Shown: positions 1 through 8,112 of the stretch, in pieces | Layout: every line of letters begins with the position of its first letter | Numbering within the stretch: position 1 is the stretch's first letter | The notes under the pieces: generated by a model | Seen by the model: the letters and a program-made list of their open reading frames with translations, nothing else | What the model was told of the DNA's origin: nothing | Database searches by the model: none | Translations under genes and position numbers: made by a program | Origin: Candidatus Atribacteria bacterium | GTDB taxonomy: Bacteria > Bipolaricaulota > Bipolaricaulia > UBA7950 > UBA9294 | Length of the DNA stretch: 19,129 nt | Assembly (NCBI GenBank): GCA_004525685.1 | Contig: SPBW01000023.1 | Coordinates: forward strand, 1-19,129 | Reading direction: 5' to 3'

Positions 1-15
1 CAGCACTTCGCTCAT
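1..15 (-). CDS. 5' end of a minus-strand gene, possibly dnaA (partial)
   Basis: On the minus strand an ATG at 15-13 opens a frame that begins MSEVL and runs off the window. It is preceded by an AGGA-type ribosome binding site about ten bases upstream (around 24-28 on the plus strand). Only five codons are visible, so the sequence does not identify the product. The spacer behind the start carries several DnaA-box-like sites and a CTA triplet array, and dnaA is often the gene beside such a spacer. Calling it dnaA is therefore inference from context only. Confidence 0.35.
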
Positions 16-176
16 CTGTTGAGTTCCTGTGCAGATCCTGGTGAAGCACTCCCTCATGATGGGGAAACTCTGGGGAGAGAATCAGCGTCAAGTTCTCCAC
101 AAGGATTGTCCACAGGATGCGTGTTTCTTTCCCCATAGTGTTGGCAGAATCTGATTGAGCAAACAGTAATAGCTAC

Positions 177-197
177 GGCCTTTCCTTCAGAAAGGCC
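177..197. other. perfect 8-bp hairpin inside the candidate origin
   Basis: GGCCTTTC (177-184) and GAAAGGCC (190-197) are perfect complements around a five-base loop. No T-run follows on either strand, so a conventional intrinsic terminator is unlikely. Its place between DnaA-box-like sites suggests a structural part of the origin or the end of a short transcript, but the sequence does not decide. Confidence 0.4.
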
Positions 198-211
198 AGT
201 TGTTCACAAGC

Positions 212-226
212 CTACTACTACTACTA
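212..226. repeat. five CTA triplets, DnaA-trio-like
   Basis: A run of five perfect CTA triplets starts three bases after the DnaA-box-like 9-mer at 200-208. Order and orientation (box, short spacer, CTA repeats on the box strand) match the basal unwinding element described for Bacillus subtilis. A chance trinucleotide run is possible, but its position directly behind a box argues against it. Confidence 0.5.
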
Positions 227-343
227 GAGAGGGAATAGCACCAACGAATAGGGATCAGCTATTTGACAACGTTATCCCTGGTTCTGTTGCTGGCAGTAAC
301 TGTGATTGAAGCTAACGGGCAACAAGACTAGAATAGGAGCCTT

Positions 344-892
344 ATGTCTTACGTGAAAAGCACCACCATACTGGGTCTCTATTCAGAGTCCACACGTACA
401 GCCGTCGTTGCCAGTGACGGACAAGCGACCTTGGACAATATGATCATCAAGAAGCACACCAAGAAAGTCTATCGCCTTCATGAGGACTCGGTTCTTGTAG
501 GATTCGCTGGGGCAACAGCCGATTGTCTCTCGCTACTCGACAAGTTTGAAGGCAAGCTGAAGAAGTATGATGGCCAGCTCCGACGTTCGGCTGTAGAACT
601 AACCAAAGAATGGCGAACTGATCGCATTCTTCGACATCTGGAAGCCGTGATTGTGGCCGTATCCAAAGAAGGGCTGCTCATGATCTCGGGTGTTGGCGAT
701 GTGCTCGAGCCAGATGGAGGCGTCATCGGGATAGGCTCTGGCGGCCCCTATGCTCTGGCTGCTGCCAAGGGGTTGTTGTCTGCATCTGAGGCAATGCCTC
801 CCACACAAATTGCACGTCGAGCCTTGGAGATTGCCGCTGAGATCGACATCTACACGAACGATCAAATCACCCTGGAAGAAATCCACTGGTAA
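344..892 (+). CDS. hslV: ATP-dependent protease proteolytic subunit HslV (ClpQ)
   Basis: This is the peptidase of the HslUV (ClpYQ) cytoplasmic protease, a proteasome-like threonine hydrolase that forms two stacked hexamers and degrades substrates unfolded by HslU. The 182-aa product is of usual family length and carries the conserved TTI stretch at residues 7-9, SDGQ at about 24, the GFAG segment at about 53 and GIGSGG near 129. The catalytic Thr is preceded by a six-residue leader (MSYVKS), so it must be removed to expose Thr7. This resembles Bacillus-type ClpQ with a short N-terminal extension, whereas E. coli HslV loses only Met. A GGAG ribosome binding site precedes the ATG. hslU starts nine bases after the stop, so the two are co-transcribed. 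A weak -35/-10 pair (TTGAAG at 306, TAGAAT at 329) lies very close to the start and is not convincing. Confidence 0.95.
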   Translation: MSYVKSTTILGLYSESTRTAVVASDGQATLDNMIIKKHTKKVYRLHEDSVLVGFAGATADCLSLLDKFEGKLKKYDGQLRRSAVELTKEWRTDRILRHLEAVIVAVSKEGLLMISGVGDVLEPDGGVIGIGSGGPYALAAAKGLLSASEAMPPTQIARRALEIAAEIDIYTNDQITLEEIHW

Positions 893-901
893 AGGAATCC
901 G

Positions 902-2290
902 ATGTCTCAGATTGTTGAAGTCCCGAATCCCCATTTGGATGGACTGACACCGCGCCAGATCGTGTCTGAGTTAGACAAGTACATCGTCGGCCAAGCTGCT
1001 GCCAAGAAGTCCGTGGCAATTGCTCTAAGAAACCGCATGCGCAGGCAGTTCGTCGACGAAGAAATTCGTGCAGAGATCAAACCTAAGAACATCCTCATGA
1101 TTGGGCCTACCGGAGTAGGCAAGACAGAAATATCGCGGCGGCTGGCGAGACTGACAACTTGTCCTTTCGTCAAGGTCGAAGCGACGAAGTTCACAGAAGT
1201 AGGGTACGTGGGCCGCGATGTGGAGTCGATGGTGCGCGATCTGGTGGACACGGCCATCGACATGGTGCGCGAAGAAGAAATCTTGAGTGTAGAAGAAGAA
1301 GCAGAGCGCTTGGTGATAGAAGAGATCCTTGACGCGTTGCTGCCTACATCTCATGCCAGTGAGTCGGATAGTGAGCCCGTTGACGTAACGAGCGAACCAG
1401 CGTCGCGATCGACGCGCGAGAAGCTGCGAGACAAACTGGAAGATGGAGAGCTAGAAGAACGCCATATCGAGGTATTGGTCGAAGAGTCAATCAATCCGCA
1501 GGTTGAGGTCTTCTCGCAAGACGGCATGGATCAAATGGGCATTGACATGGGCAGTATGCTATCTGAGCTGCTTCCCAGCTCAAAGAAGAAGCGGCGCATG
1601 CGTATCCGAGAAGCACGTGCCATCCTGTTTGAGCAGGCGCTCGATTCCCTGATCAATATGGATGAGGTTCGCCAAGCGGGCCTGCAGCTCGCCGAAGAGA
1701 TGGGAATCATCTTTCTTGACGAGCTGGACAAGATTGCAGCAGGTGGACGCGAAGAGACGGGCGGTCCTGGCGTGTCTCGCCAGGGTGTGCAGCGAGATCT
1801 GCTTCCGATGCTTGAAGGCACCTCGGTTCGCACACGCTATGGCACGGTGAGCACGGAGAATGTTCTGTTCATTGCTGCCGGAGCCTTCAACATGTCCAAA
1901 CCATCGGACCTCATCCCAGAACTGCAGGGACGCTTGCCCATCCGAGTGGAATTGGACAATCTGGCTGCAGCCGATTTCAGGCGAATCTTGTGTGAACCCA
2001 AAGATGCATTGGTTACGCAGTATCGCGCGCTGATGGCGACAGAAGGTGTCGAACTTGTCGTCTCCGAAGACGCAGTGGCAGCCATTGCCGATATTGCCTA
2101 TGAACTGAATATGACGACAGAGAATATTGGAGCCCGCCGTCTGACGACAGTCATGGAGCGCTTGGTTGAGGACATCTCATTTGACGCCGATCAACTTCGC
2201 GGTCAAACCGTTGTCATCGACAAGGCCTATGTCGATGATCATCTACAAGACATCGTGAAGGATCCCGATCTGTCTCGCTACATCTTGTAG
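902..2290 (+). CDS. hslU: HslU (ClpY) AAA+ unfoldase of the HslUV protease
   Basis: HslU is the hexameric AAA+ ATPase that recognises, unfolds and threads proteins into HslV. The 462-aa product shows the N-terminal LTPRQIVSELDKYIVGQ signature, Walker A GPTGVGKT at residues 68-75, an acidic charged intermediate (I) domain at roughly 110-245, Walker B IIFLDELDK near 270, and a C-terminal AAA+ lid. It ends in SRYIL, the kind of tail that docks into HslV and activates it. An AAAGGA ribosome binding site lies just before the ATG, and only nine bases separate it from hslV, so the pair is translated from one message. Nothing is missing and no key residue is altered. Confidence 0.96.
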   Translation: MSQIVEVPNPHLDGLTPRQIVSELDKYIVGQAAAKKSVAIALRNRMRRQFVDEEIRAEIKPKNILMIGPTGVGKTEISRRLARLTTCPFVKVEATKFTEVGYVGRDVESMVRDLVDTAIDMVREEEILSVEEEAERLVIEEILDALLPTSHASESDSEPVDVTSEPASRSTREKLRDKLEDGELEERHIEVLVEESINPQVEVFSQDGMDQMGIDMGSMLSELLPSSKKKRRMRIREARAILFEQALDSLINMDEVRQAGLQLAEEMGIIFLDELDKIAAGGREETGGPGVSRQGVQRDLLPMLEGTSVRTRYGTVSTENVLFIAAGAFNMSKPSDLIPELQGRLPIRVELDNLAAADFRRILCEPKDALVTQYRALMATEGVELVVSEDAVAAIADIAYELNMTTENIGARRLTTVMERLVEDISFDADQLRGQTVVIDKAYVDDHLQDIVKDPDLSRYIL

Positions 2291-2366
2291 CGGGCGAACC
2301 ATTCTGTAGGGCGCCACTTGATTTCGTGGTAAGATCGAGCATGGAATACCCAATGGAGGAAATAAC

Positions 2367-4310
2367 ATGATCCGCATCTCTCTACCGGATGGATCGGTCA
2401 AGGAGGTCGAAGCCGGGACTACGATTCTTAGTGTGGTCGAAAGCATTGGACCTCGGTTGGCCAAGGCCGCCGTATGCGCCCTTGTGGACGGAGAACTCAA
2501 AGACGTACGCGACCCCCTGATCCAGGATGGCTCGCTTACGGTCCTCACGAAAGGGGAACCGCAGGTCTTGGAGACGATCCGGCACACGGCGTCGCATGTC
2601 ATGGCCCAAGCGGTGAAGAGGCTCTTCCCAAATGCGAAACTAGGGATCGGACCAGCTATTGATGAAGGGTTCTACTATGACTTCGATTTGGCCGACTCCC
2701 TGACTGAAGACGACCTTGACAAGATCCTCGCTGAGATGAAAACGATCATTTCGCAGGATCTGCCCATCTTGCGCAAGGAACTCCCTGTCAATGAGGCGCG
2801 GGAGTTGTTGCAATCTCTAGACGAGAACTACAAGATCGAATTGCTCGATGACCTTAGCGAGATCGAAGGTGAGACGATTACCTTCTTCGAACAGGGCGAG
2901 TTCATCGATCTTTGCCGAGGCCCCCATCTACAGACTACAGGCATGCTTGCCTCTGACGCCGTCAAGCTGCCGTCTGTTGCCGGAGCGTACTGGCGAGGGG
3001 ACGAGAAGCGTCCAATGCTCCAGCGCATCTATGGAACGGCGTGGGAGACCAAAGCCGACCTAGAGGCCTACGAGTGGAGACAAGAGGAAGCGGCCAAGCG
3101 CGATCACCGCAGATTGGGCAAAGAACTCGAGCTGTTCAGTATTCACGAAGAAGGTGGAGCTGGCCTGGTGTGTTGGCATCCCAAGGGTGCGCGGCTCAAG
3201 CGAACGATCGAAGAATTCTGGTATCAGCAGCATGATCTAGGGGGCTATGAGATTGTGGCCACGCCCCACATCGGGAAAGCACAGCTATGGTCGATCTCCG
3301 GGCATCTCGACTTCTACCGGGACGGCATGTACTCGCCCATGGACATCGATGGCGTCGACTACTACATCAAGCCGATGAACTGCCCTTATCAGATCCTAAT
3401 CTACAAAACCAAAGGCCATTCCTATCGCGAGCTTCCCTTGCGCATGGCGGAAATGGGAACCGTGTATCGGTACGAACGCTCTGGCGTGCTGCATGGTCTG
3501 ATGCGTGTACGCGGGTTCACGATCGATGATGCCCACATCATCTGCCGCCCCGATCAAGTCGATGCAGAGATTCGACGCGTGTATGCGTTCAGCATGACGA
3601 TGCTGATGGCGTTTGGATTTGAGGAATTCGAAATCTATCTATCGACGCGTCCGTATGAAGGTAAAGCTGTCGGAGACGAAGCGCAGTGGGAACAGGCCAC
3701 AGACGCCTTGCGTGCGGCACTTGAGGACCGCGGGCTCCCCTACAAGGTGGACGATGGTGGCGGTGCGTTCTATGGGCCCAAGATTGACATCAAGGTGAAG
3801 GACACACTGGGCCGATCCTGGCAGTGCTCGACGATCCAGTTTGACTTCAATCTCCCCAACCGATTCGACATGACCTACATTGCAGAAGACGGAAAGGAAC
3901 ATCGTCCGTTCATGGTGCATCGCGCGTTGTTGGGAAGTTTAGAGCGATTCATTGGATGTCTCATCGAACACTATGGAGGAGCATTCCCCGTTTGGCTGTC
4001 ACCGATACAAGCCAATGTCATCCCGATTGCTGATCGCCACGTCGACTACGCGCATGAGGTCGCCGAGAAAATGAAGGCTGCGGGAATCCGCGCTACGGTC
4101 AACGAAACGTCGGAGCGGATGAATGCCAAAATTCGAACAGCCCAACTCCAGAAGATACCCTACATGATGGTTGTTGGGGATCGTGAGCAAGAAGCAGATG
4201 CTGTGGCCTTGCGTCTGCGAACAGAGCAGGATCTTGGTGACATGAAAGTCGATGATGTGATCGGTTTGATCCGATCCAAGATTGAGTCGAAGGCACAGGA
4301 TCTGACGTAG
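2367..4310 (+). CDS. thrS: threonyl-tRNA synthetase
   Basis: This enzyme charges tRNA-Thr with threonine and edits mis-attached serine. The 647-aa protein has full domain order: TGS domain (about 1-62), N2 editing domain with an HxxxH motif near 73-77 and a later Cys-containing CRGPH segment, class II catalytic core, and C-terminal anticodon-binding domain (about 545-640). The three zinc ligands expected from the E. coli enzyme are present as Cys339 (MNCP), His390 (DDAHI) and His518 (MVHRALLGS). Motif 2 (MGTVYRYERSG) and motif 3 (HRALLGSLERF) are intact. The start is supported by a GGAGG site a few bases upstream. The 76-base leader is too short for a T-box and I see no ThrS-type operator. 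A broken mgtC-like gene starts 12 bases downstream. Confidence 0.97.
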   Translation: MIRISLPDGSVKEVEAGTTILSVVESIGPRLAKAAVCALVDGELKDVRDPLIQDGSLTVLTKGEPQVLETIRHTASHVMAQAVKRLFPNAKLGIGPAIDEGFYYDFDLADSLTEDDLDKILAEMKTIISQDLPILRKELPVNEARELLQSLDENYKIELLDDLSEIEGETITFFEQGEFIDLCRGPHLQTTGMLASDAVKLPSVAGAYWRGDEKRPMLQRIYGTAWETKADLEAYEWRQEEAAKRDHRRLGKELELFSIHEEGGAGLVCWHPKGARLKRTIEEFWYQQHDLGGYEIVATPHIGKAQLWSISGHLDFYRDGMYSPMDIDGVDYYIKPMNCPYQILIYKTKGHSYRELPLRMAEMGTVYRYERSGVLHGLMRVRGFTIDDAHIICRPDQVDAEIRRVYAFSMTMLMAFGFEEFEIYLSTRPYEGKAVGDEAQWEQATDALRAALEDRGLPYKVDDGGGAFYGPKIDIKVKDTLGRSWQCSTIQFDFNLPNRFDMTYIAEDGKEHRPFMVHRALLGSLERFIGCLIEHYGGAFPVWLSPIQANVIPIADRHVDYAHEVAEKMKAAGIRATVNETSERMNAKIRTAQLQKIPYMMVVGDREQEADAVALRLRTEQDLGDMKVDDVIGLIRSKIESKAQDLT

Positions 4311-4322
4311 GTTGATCCGGTG

Positions 4323-4979
4323 ATGGCGAGGTCTTTCTTGTGGCGTATATGTCTCGCTGCGGGACTATCGGCCATCATGGACATTGAGCGCGAGTTGCAC
4401 GGACGTCCTGCAGGACCGCGAATGCATCTATTTATCGGTTGGAACCAGGGGCGGAGCTTGTCATCGTCGCCTTTCATGCGGCTTGGAACCCAGTGAAGGC
4501 AAGTGTCTCTCCTGCCAGTAGTCTTCCCCTGGAAATCGGGCGACTGGCTGCCGGCGTCATCACGGGTATCGGATTTCTGGGAGCAGGAACGATCATCAAG
4601 GTCGGCGATTGGGTTCGTGGCCATGCTTGGCATTGCCTCTGGACTCGGTGTTTGGACGATCGCTGTCACGGGCGGACTTGTTGGCGCTGGCATCCTCGCT
4701 ATTGTCGATGCGCTGGCATCGATGATTCCCAGCCGCATCTACCAGATGCTACGCATTGCAGGTGAGGCGCCTGCGCAAGATGACGTGCGAGCGCAATCAA
4801 ACGAACACTGTCTCACTGCGAGAATGCGCGCAACGCTCGTTAACTGGGAGTGGAACTCACGAGACGATTTGGTCACCTTGACCTATCGGGTTCGCCATCG
4901 CGGTGCTCCTGACTTACAGCGCATTGCCCAGGAAGCCTCATTGGTGAAGGGTGTTGTGGAAACTCGGATTGCCCTCTAA
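4323..4979 (+). pseudogene. MgtC/SapB-family membrane protein gene with two frameshifts
   Basis: MgtC-type features are spread over two reading frames. From ATG 4323 the first frame reads a membrane segment followed by IERELHGRPAG, the family's N-terminal signature, then hits a stop near 4494. The next portion, with ELVIVA and the hallmark GIGFLGAGTIIK and VRG, lies in a second frame (about 4440-4625). The remainder (GIASGLGVWTIAVTGGLVGAG, then an ACT-like C-terminal domain) is back in the first frame and stops at 4979. The breaks fall near 4434-4440 and 4617-4630 and restore frame overall. MgtC proteins are inner-membrane proteins linked to Mg2+ limitation. The last four bases overlap the end of convergent metK. 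Either the gene is decaying or the assembly holds two indels. No strong ribosome binding site precedes 4323. Confidence 0.8.
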
Positions 4980-6157
4980 GAAGCCGCGCGTCTCAGTTCT
5001 TCAACGAGATCAAGGGCTTCCCATGGCAAGTCGATATCGCGCCTTCCGAAGTGTCCATAGGCCGACAGCTGGGCGTAGATGGGGCGGCGCAGCTGAAATC
5101 GGTCGATAATGGCGCCAGGGCGGAAGTCAAATACCTTCAGCACGGCCTCTTGCAAGCGAGCATCAGGCAACGAGGCCGTTCCTTGCGAATCTACGGTGAT
5201 CGCCAAGGGAGCAGCACGCCCAATCGCATACGCCACTTGAATAACGACCTTGGATGCCAGGCCAGCTGCCACCAAGTGCTTGGCAACGTAGCGAGCCATG
5301 TAGGAGCCTGATCGATCGACCTTCGTGGGATCCTTGCCTGAGAAGGCGCCGCCTCCGTGGGATCCGAATCCGCCATAGGTATCCACGACGATCTTGCGGC
5401 CTGTGACGCCGGCATCGGATGCGGGACCACCAATCACAAAGCGGCCTGACGAATTAACGAGAAGCGTTGTGTCATCGTCGAGCCAGTTGCCGAGAACCGG
5501 CTCGACGACGTGCTTGAGGATTTCAGCTCGAATCTGCTCGTTCTCGATATCGGGATCGTGCTGCGCGGCAATCAAGACAGTGGCAGCACGTACGGGGCGA
5601 TCACCCTCATATTCAATGGTCACTTGAGATTTCCCATCAGGCCGAAGGAAGGGGATCGTCCCACCTTTTCGGACCTCGGACAAGCGTTGCGTGAGCCGGT
5701 GAGCCAAGGCAATGGGAAGGGGCATCAATTCGTCAGTATCGGATCGAGCATACCCAAACATGATCCCTTGATCTCCTGCGCCAATGACATCGTAGGGATC
5801 TACGGAATGGCCGATGCGAACCTCAGACGCATGATCGACAGCGGACGCGATGTCCGGGGACTGCTCCTTGATCGCCGAAAGAACAGAGCAATCTTGATAG
5901 TGGAACCCAAGGCCCGCCTTGTCATAGCCGATGAAGCGCAGGACCCCGCGAACGATCGAAGGAACGTCGACGTACGTTGTTGTCGTGATCTCTCCTCCGA
6001 CCAACACCAAGCCTGTGGTCAGGAATGTCTCGCAAGCCACGTGTGCAAGTGGATCGTCAGAAAGGATAGAGTCCAGCACGGAATCTGAGATGCGATCAGC
6101 AATCTTGTCTGGATGTCCCTCAGTCACGGATTCCGAGGTTAGGAATGCTCTCTTCAT
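4976..6157 (-). CDS. metK: S-adenosylmethionine synthetase
   Basis: MetK makes S-adenosylmethionine from methionine and ATP. The 393-aa product matches the family's usual length and carries the N-terminal TSESVTEGHPDK signature (His15, Asp17, Lys18), the GAGDQGIMFGYA hexapeptide region and the Gly-rich GGAFSGKDPTKVDRS loop. The longer open frame begins at 6250, but MKRAFLTSESV at 6157 is chosen because a GAGGAGGG ribosome binding site sits just upstream and the family starts there. It is divergent from birA across a 137-base spacer and convergent with the broken mgtC-like gene, sharing four bases at the stops. I see no SAM riboswitch in the leader and only weak promoter-like sequences. Confidence 0.97.
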   Translation of the reverse strand: MKRAFLTSESVTEGHPDKIADRISDSVLDSILSDDPLAHVACETFLTTGLVLVGGEITTTTYVDVPSIVRGVLRFIGYDKAGLGFHYQDCSVLSAIKEQSPDIASAVDHASEVRIGHSVDPYDVIGAGDQGIMFGYARSDTDELMPLPIALAHRLTQRLSEVRKGGTIPFLRPDGKSQVTIEYEGDRPVRAATVLIAAQHDPDIENEQIRAEILKHVVEPVLGNWLDDDTTLLVNSSGRFVIGGPASDAGVTGRKIVVDTYGGFGSHGGGAFSGKDPTKVDRSGSYMARYVAKHLVAAGLASKVVIQVAYAIGRAAPLAITVDSQGTASLPDARLQEAVLKVFDFRPGAIIDRFQLRRPIYAQLSAYGHFGRRDIDLPWEALDLVEELRRAAS

Positions 6158-6294
6158 TGGCCCTCCTCTTGATGTCTCAATAAGCGTACGAACAAGACTA
6201 CTGATGAAGACAGACAGGTTCAAGGAATCGGACTCGCTACAATGGAACATCTCGCCAAATCTTCAATAGCCAGTGCAAGAACAAGGAGAGGAAG

Positions 6295-6963
6295 ATGGAA
6301 CAAAGGACTCACCATATCCCTCGTGTAACGTCGACACAAGAGGAGGCGCGCAAGCGCCTCGCGGAAGGCCGCGCCACGCAGGGGGACATGATTCTGGCCG
6401 ACGAGCAAACGGAAGGGCGAGGGCGGTTCGGACGAACCTGGATCTCCCCTAAAGGAGGTCTGTACGCCACGATAATCCTCTCTCTCGATCCCTTGCTCTC
6501 GCTGAAGGCGGGATTGGCCATTACGAGGGTTCTTCGATCCGCCGGAATCGAGGCGGGGATCAAGTGGCCCAATGACGTCTACGTGAGAGACCTCAAGATT
6601 GCGGGCGTATTGATCGAAACAACCGGAGGGGTCGCACTTGCCGGCATTGGCCTGAACCTTGTCGCTTCCCCCCTCGAAACGTCAACCTGCGTCCACCAGT
6701 ATGTGGAAGGGATCAGCAGGGACGCGTGGGCGCACAGGATTGCTCACGAGTTGATGGACCTTTCGCGTGGACATCTCGATCTATCCGAGTATCGCGGAGC
6801 CTGCTTGACACTGGGATGCCGCGTAAGAATGGACGGCATTGGAGAGGTTTCTACGATCGAAGGCATTGCGCTTGACATCGATGATGCCGGGCATCTGATC
6901 ATCGAAACTGAATTGGGACGAAGGGTAATCACCTCGGGAGAGTGTTGGCATCTGCGCAATTGA
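6295..6963 (+). CDS. birA: biotin--[acetyl-CoA carboxylase] ligase, class I (no DNA-binding domain)
   Basis: This enzyme activates biotin with ATP to biotinyl-5'-AMP and attaches it to a lysine of biotin carboxyl carrier proteins. The 222-aa product shows the biotin-loop motif GRGRFGR at residues 41-47, KWPND at 90-94 with the catalytic Lys, and KIAGVLIE shortly after, followed by the C-terminal SH3-like cap. It lacks the N-terminal winged helix of E. coli BirA, so it should be a ligase only and not a repressor of biotin synthesis. An AGGAGAGGAAG ribosome binding region precedes the ATG. A TACAAT hexamer at 6238-6243 could be its -10, but no good -35 accompanies it. Confidence 0.92.
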   Translation: MEQRTHHIPRVTSTQEEARKRLAEGRATQGDMILADEQTEGRGRFGRTWISPKGGLYATIILSLDPLLSLKAGLAITRVLRSAGIEAGIKWPNDVYVRDLKIAGVLIETTGGVALAGIGLNLVASPLETSTCVHQYVEGISRDAWAHRIAHELMDLSRGHLDLSEYRGACLTLGCRVRMDGIGEVSTIEGIALDIDDAGHLIIETELGRRVITSGECWHLRN

Positions 6964-7022
6964 TGGGGCGGCCGGAAAACGCTAGTCTGGATCATCGGAC
7001 GTGAAACATAAGGGAGAGACCC

Positions 7023-7508
7023 ATGACATCCATCATCGAACAGGCAATTGGGCTGGAAGCACAAGCAGAGGGGACCTATCGAGACGCGGCCAAGGCGACA
7101 TCTGACCCAAGTGCCGGAAAGATCCTTGGCCTTCTAGCAGATGAGGAAGCACGGCATGCTCGGATGCTGCGCCAAAGGGATGATGTTCGAGAACTCGAAG
7201 GATCTGACTTGCTTGATGAGGCGAGAGGCTGGATTCAGGGCATCGTCGAAGGAGGAGCCTCTTCGATCTCCAGTGATCTAGATCTTCTCGCAGTACTGCG
7301 ACGAGCCTTAGAGATGGAGCGAGCTACCGAAGCCTTCTATCGCAAGCATGCGAACGATGCAGGCGATCCCCCTGTGAGCAAACTCTTCTCAACGCTTGCT
7401 GACATCGAGAAGACGCATTTCCTGCTTGTCGGGAATTGGATTGAGTATTTCAATCGCCCCAGCGAATGGGTCGAAAGTGCCGAGTTCGGGCAGCGAGTTG
7501 AATACTGA
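7023..7508 (+). CDS. ferritin-like (rubrerythrin-type) diiron protein
   Basis: The 161-aa protein is a four-helix bundle with two repeated halves. Helix 1 has E12-x6-Y19 and helix 3 has E99-x6-Y106. Helix 2 carries E42-x2-H45 (EEARHARML) and helix 4 carries E129-x2-H132 (DIEKTH). These are the ligands expected for a rubrerythrin-like diiron site, which usually reduces hydrogen peroxide or binds iron. The C-terminal rubredoxin domain of classical rubrerythrin is absent, so an external electron donor would be needed; a separate rubredoxin is encoded at 18328. An AAGGGAGAG ribosome binding site lies before the ATG. The exact subfamily and substrate cannot be fixed from sequence. Confidence 0.85.
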   Translation: MTSIIEQAIGLEAQAEGTYRDAAKATSDPSAGKILGLLADEEARHARMLRQRDDVRELEGSDLLDEARGWIQGIVEGGASSISSDLDLLAVLRRALEMERATEAFYRKHANDAGDPPVSKLFSTLADIEKTHFLLVGNWIEYFNRPSEWVESAEFGQRVEY

Positions 7509-7659
7509 GGCAACGCAGAGAATGACGTTCCTAGAGCTCCTTGCAGAGAGCCTTTGCGACGCGCATTGACGTGCTCAGGTCTTGATTGTAAGAAGTGCTC
7601 TCCTTAGAAAAACACGACACACCAGGCAAGATTTCCTCTGTTTATCTGAAAACTGCATA

Positions 7660-7700
7660 CACAGGACACTCTCGCACGTCAAGAGTGGGAGTGTCCTGTG
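7660..7700. terminator. 14-bp stem-loop between convergent genes
   Basis: CACAGGACACTCTC (7660-7673) pairs with 7687-7700 along 14 positions with one G-T wobble, around a 13-base loop. It lies between the ferritin-like gene, which ends at 7508 on the plus strand, and the zinc-ribbon gene that ends at 7711 on the minus strand. It starts 11 bases after that minus-strand stop. A short T-rich stretch follows on the minus strand; none follows on the plus strand. A terminator of the minus-strand operon, perhaps bidirectional, is the best explanation. Confidence 0.55.
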
Positions 7701-7710
7701 CATGGATAGA

Positions 7711-7872
7711 TCAGTCGTCGGTTAGGTCGAGCTCTGTAAGCACGAGCGGCTCCACCTTGTCTATCAAAAGAATCGCGCCACACTCCCGGCAGAGGACCTC
7801 CGCACCCAAGGAAACACTCTCCTCATGGATGGATGTCATTTGGCCGCAGACGGGGCACTTGAATTCAATCAT
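7711..7872 (-). CDS. small zinc-ribbon protein, LysW-like (copy 1, 53 aa)
   Basis: This 53-residue frame reads MIEFKCPVCG at the start and has a second pair CREC, giving a CxxC-x19-CxxC zinc ribbon. It continues AILLIDKVEPLVL and ends in acidic residues (TDD). Spacing and the hydrophobic segment after the second pair match the two downstream-numbered copies at 7891 and 8113 and the family of LysW, the amino-group carrier protein of lysine/arginine biosynthesis. It lacks the EDWGE tail whose final Glu carries the substrate in LysW. It lies 18 bases from the neighbouring gene in the same direction and has no obvious Shine-Dalgarno, so translation may depend on coupling. Function unknown; a simple metal-binding protein is also possible. 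Confidence 0.7.
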   Translation of the reverse strand: MIEFKCPVCGQMTSIHEESVSLGAEVLCRECGAILLIDKVEPLVLTELDLTDD

Positions 7873-7890
7873 GATATTGAAATGTGATCG

Positions 7891-8091
7891 CTAGATATCA
7901 TCATCCTCGTCATAATCATCATCCTCGACTTCGTCGGGATCGACTTCCACAACTGCAACCTCGATCGGGTCTTCTGCGACAACCTCCAAAGTCGAGTAGC
8001 AGCCTTCGCAAACAAGACGTGAAGCCAGCTCAACTTCGTCAGGATTGATAGCAATGACCTCTCCGCATTCTGGACACATAACGGTATTCAT
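7891..8091 (-). CDS. small zinc-ribbon protein with acidic tail, LysW-like (copy 2, 66 aa)
   Basis: The product has CPEC at residues 6-9 and CEGC about 20 residues later, followed by STLEVVAEDPIEV. This closely follows the LysW pattern of CPxCG, a spacer, CxxC, then LEVVxxDPL. Its last 20 residues are almost all Asp and Glu (EDDDYDEDDDI), more acidic than normal LysW and without a C-terminal Glu. Start ATG 8091 is chosen because GGAGG lies five bases upstream; the frame stays open a few codons further to a TTG. It sits between the two sibling genes with 18- and 21-base gaps. No LysX/ArgX ligase or LysZ/Y/J/K partner lies in the window, so a role as amino-group carrier is only inferred. Confidence 0.8.
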   Translation of the reverse strand: MNTVMCPECGEVIAINPDEVELASRLVCEGCYSTLEVVAEDPIEVAVVEVDPDEVEDDDYDEDDDI

Positions 8092-8112
8092 AGTCTCCTC
8101 CAATTAGGGTCT

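Larger units (their letters stand above)
85..260. other. candidate chromosomal replication origin (oriC)
   Basis: Three 9-mers that each match the DnaA box TTATNCACA at eight of nine positions lie on the plus strand: TTCTCCACA (93-101), TTGTCCACA (106-114) and TTGTTCACA (200-208). Three bases after the last box come five CTA triplets (212-226). The complementary strand reads 3'-GAT five times, the consensus of the DnaA-trio that guides DnaA onto single-stranded DNA in Bacillus subtilis. Partial boxes also occur near 272 (TTATCC) and 301 (TGTGAT). A perfect 8-bp hairpin sits between the boxes and the trio. The region downstream of the trio is not strongly AT-rich, which is the weak point. The neighbouring gene is cut off by the window edge. 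Confidence 0.5.

Noticed and set aside
263..291. TTGACA at 263 as the -35 of an hslV promoter
   Set aside because: No acceptable -10 lies 16-18 bases downstream, so the hexamer alone is not enough to call a promoter.
2291..2366. T-box or translational operator ahead of thrS
   Set aside because: The leader is only 76 bases, shows no T-box sequence and no tRNA-like hairpins.
6158..6294. SAM riboswitch or clear promoter between metK and birA
   Set aside because: The spacer lacks the conserved core and stems of SAM riboswitches, and the only promoter-like element (TACAAT at 6238) has no matching -35.
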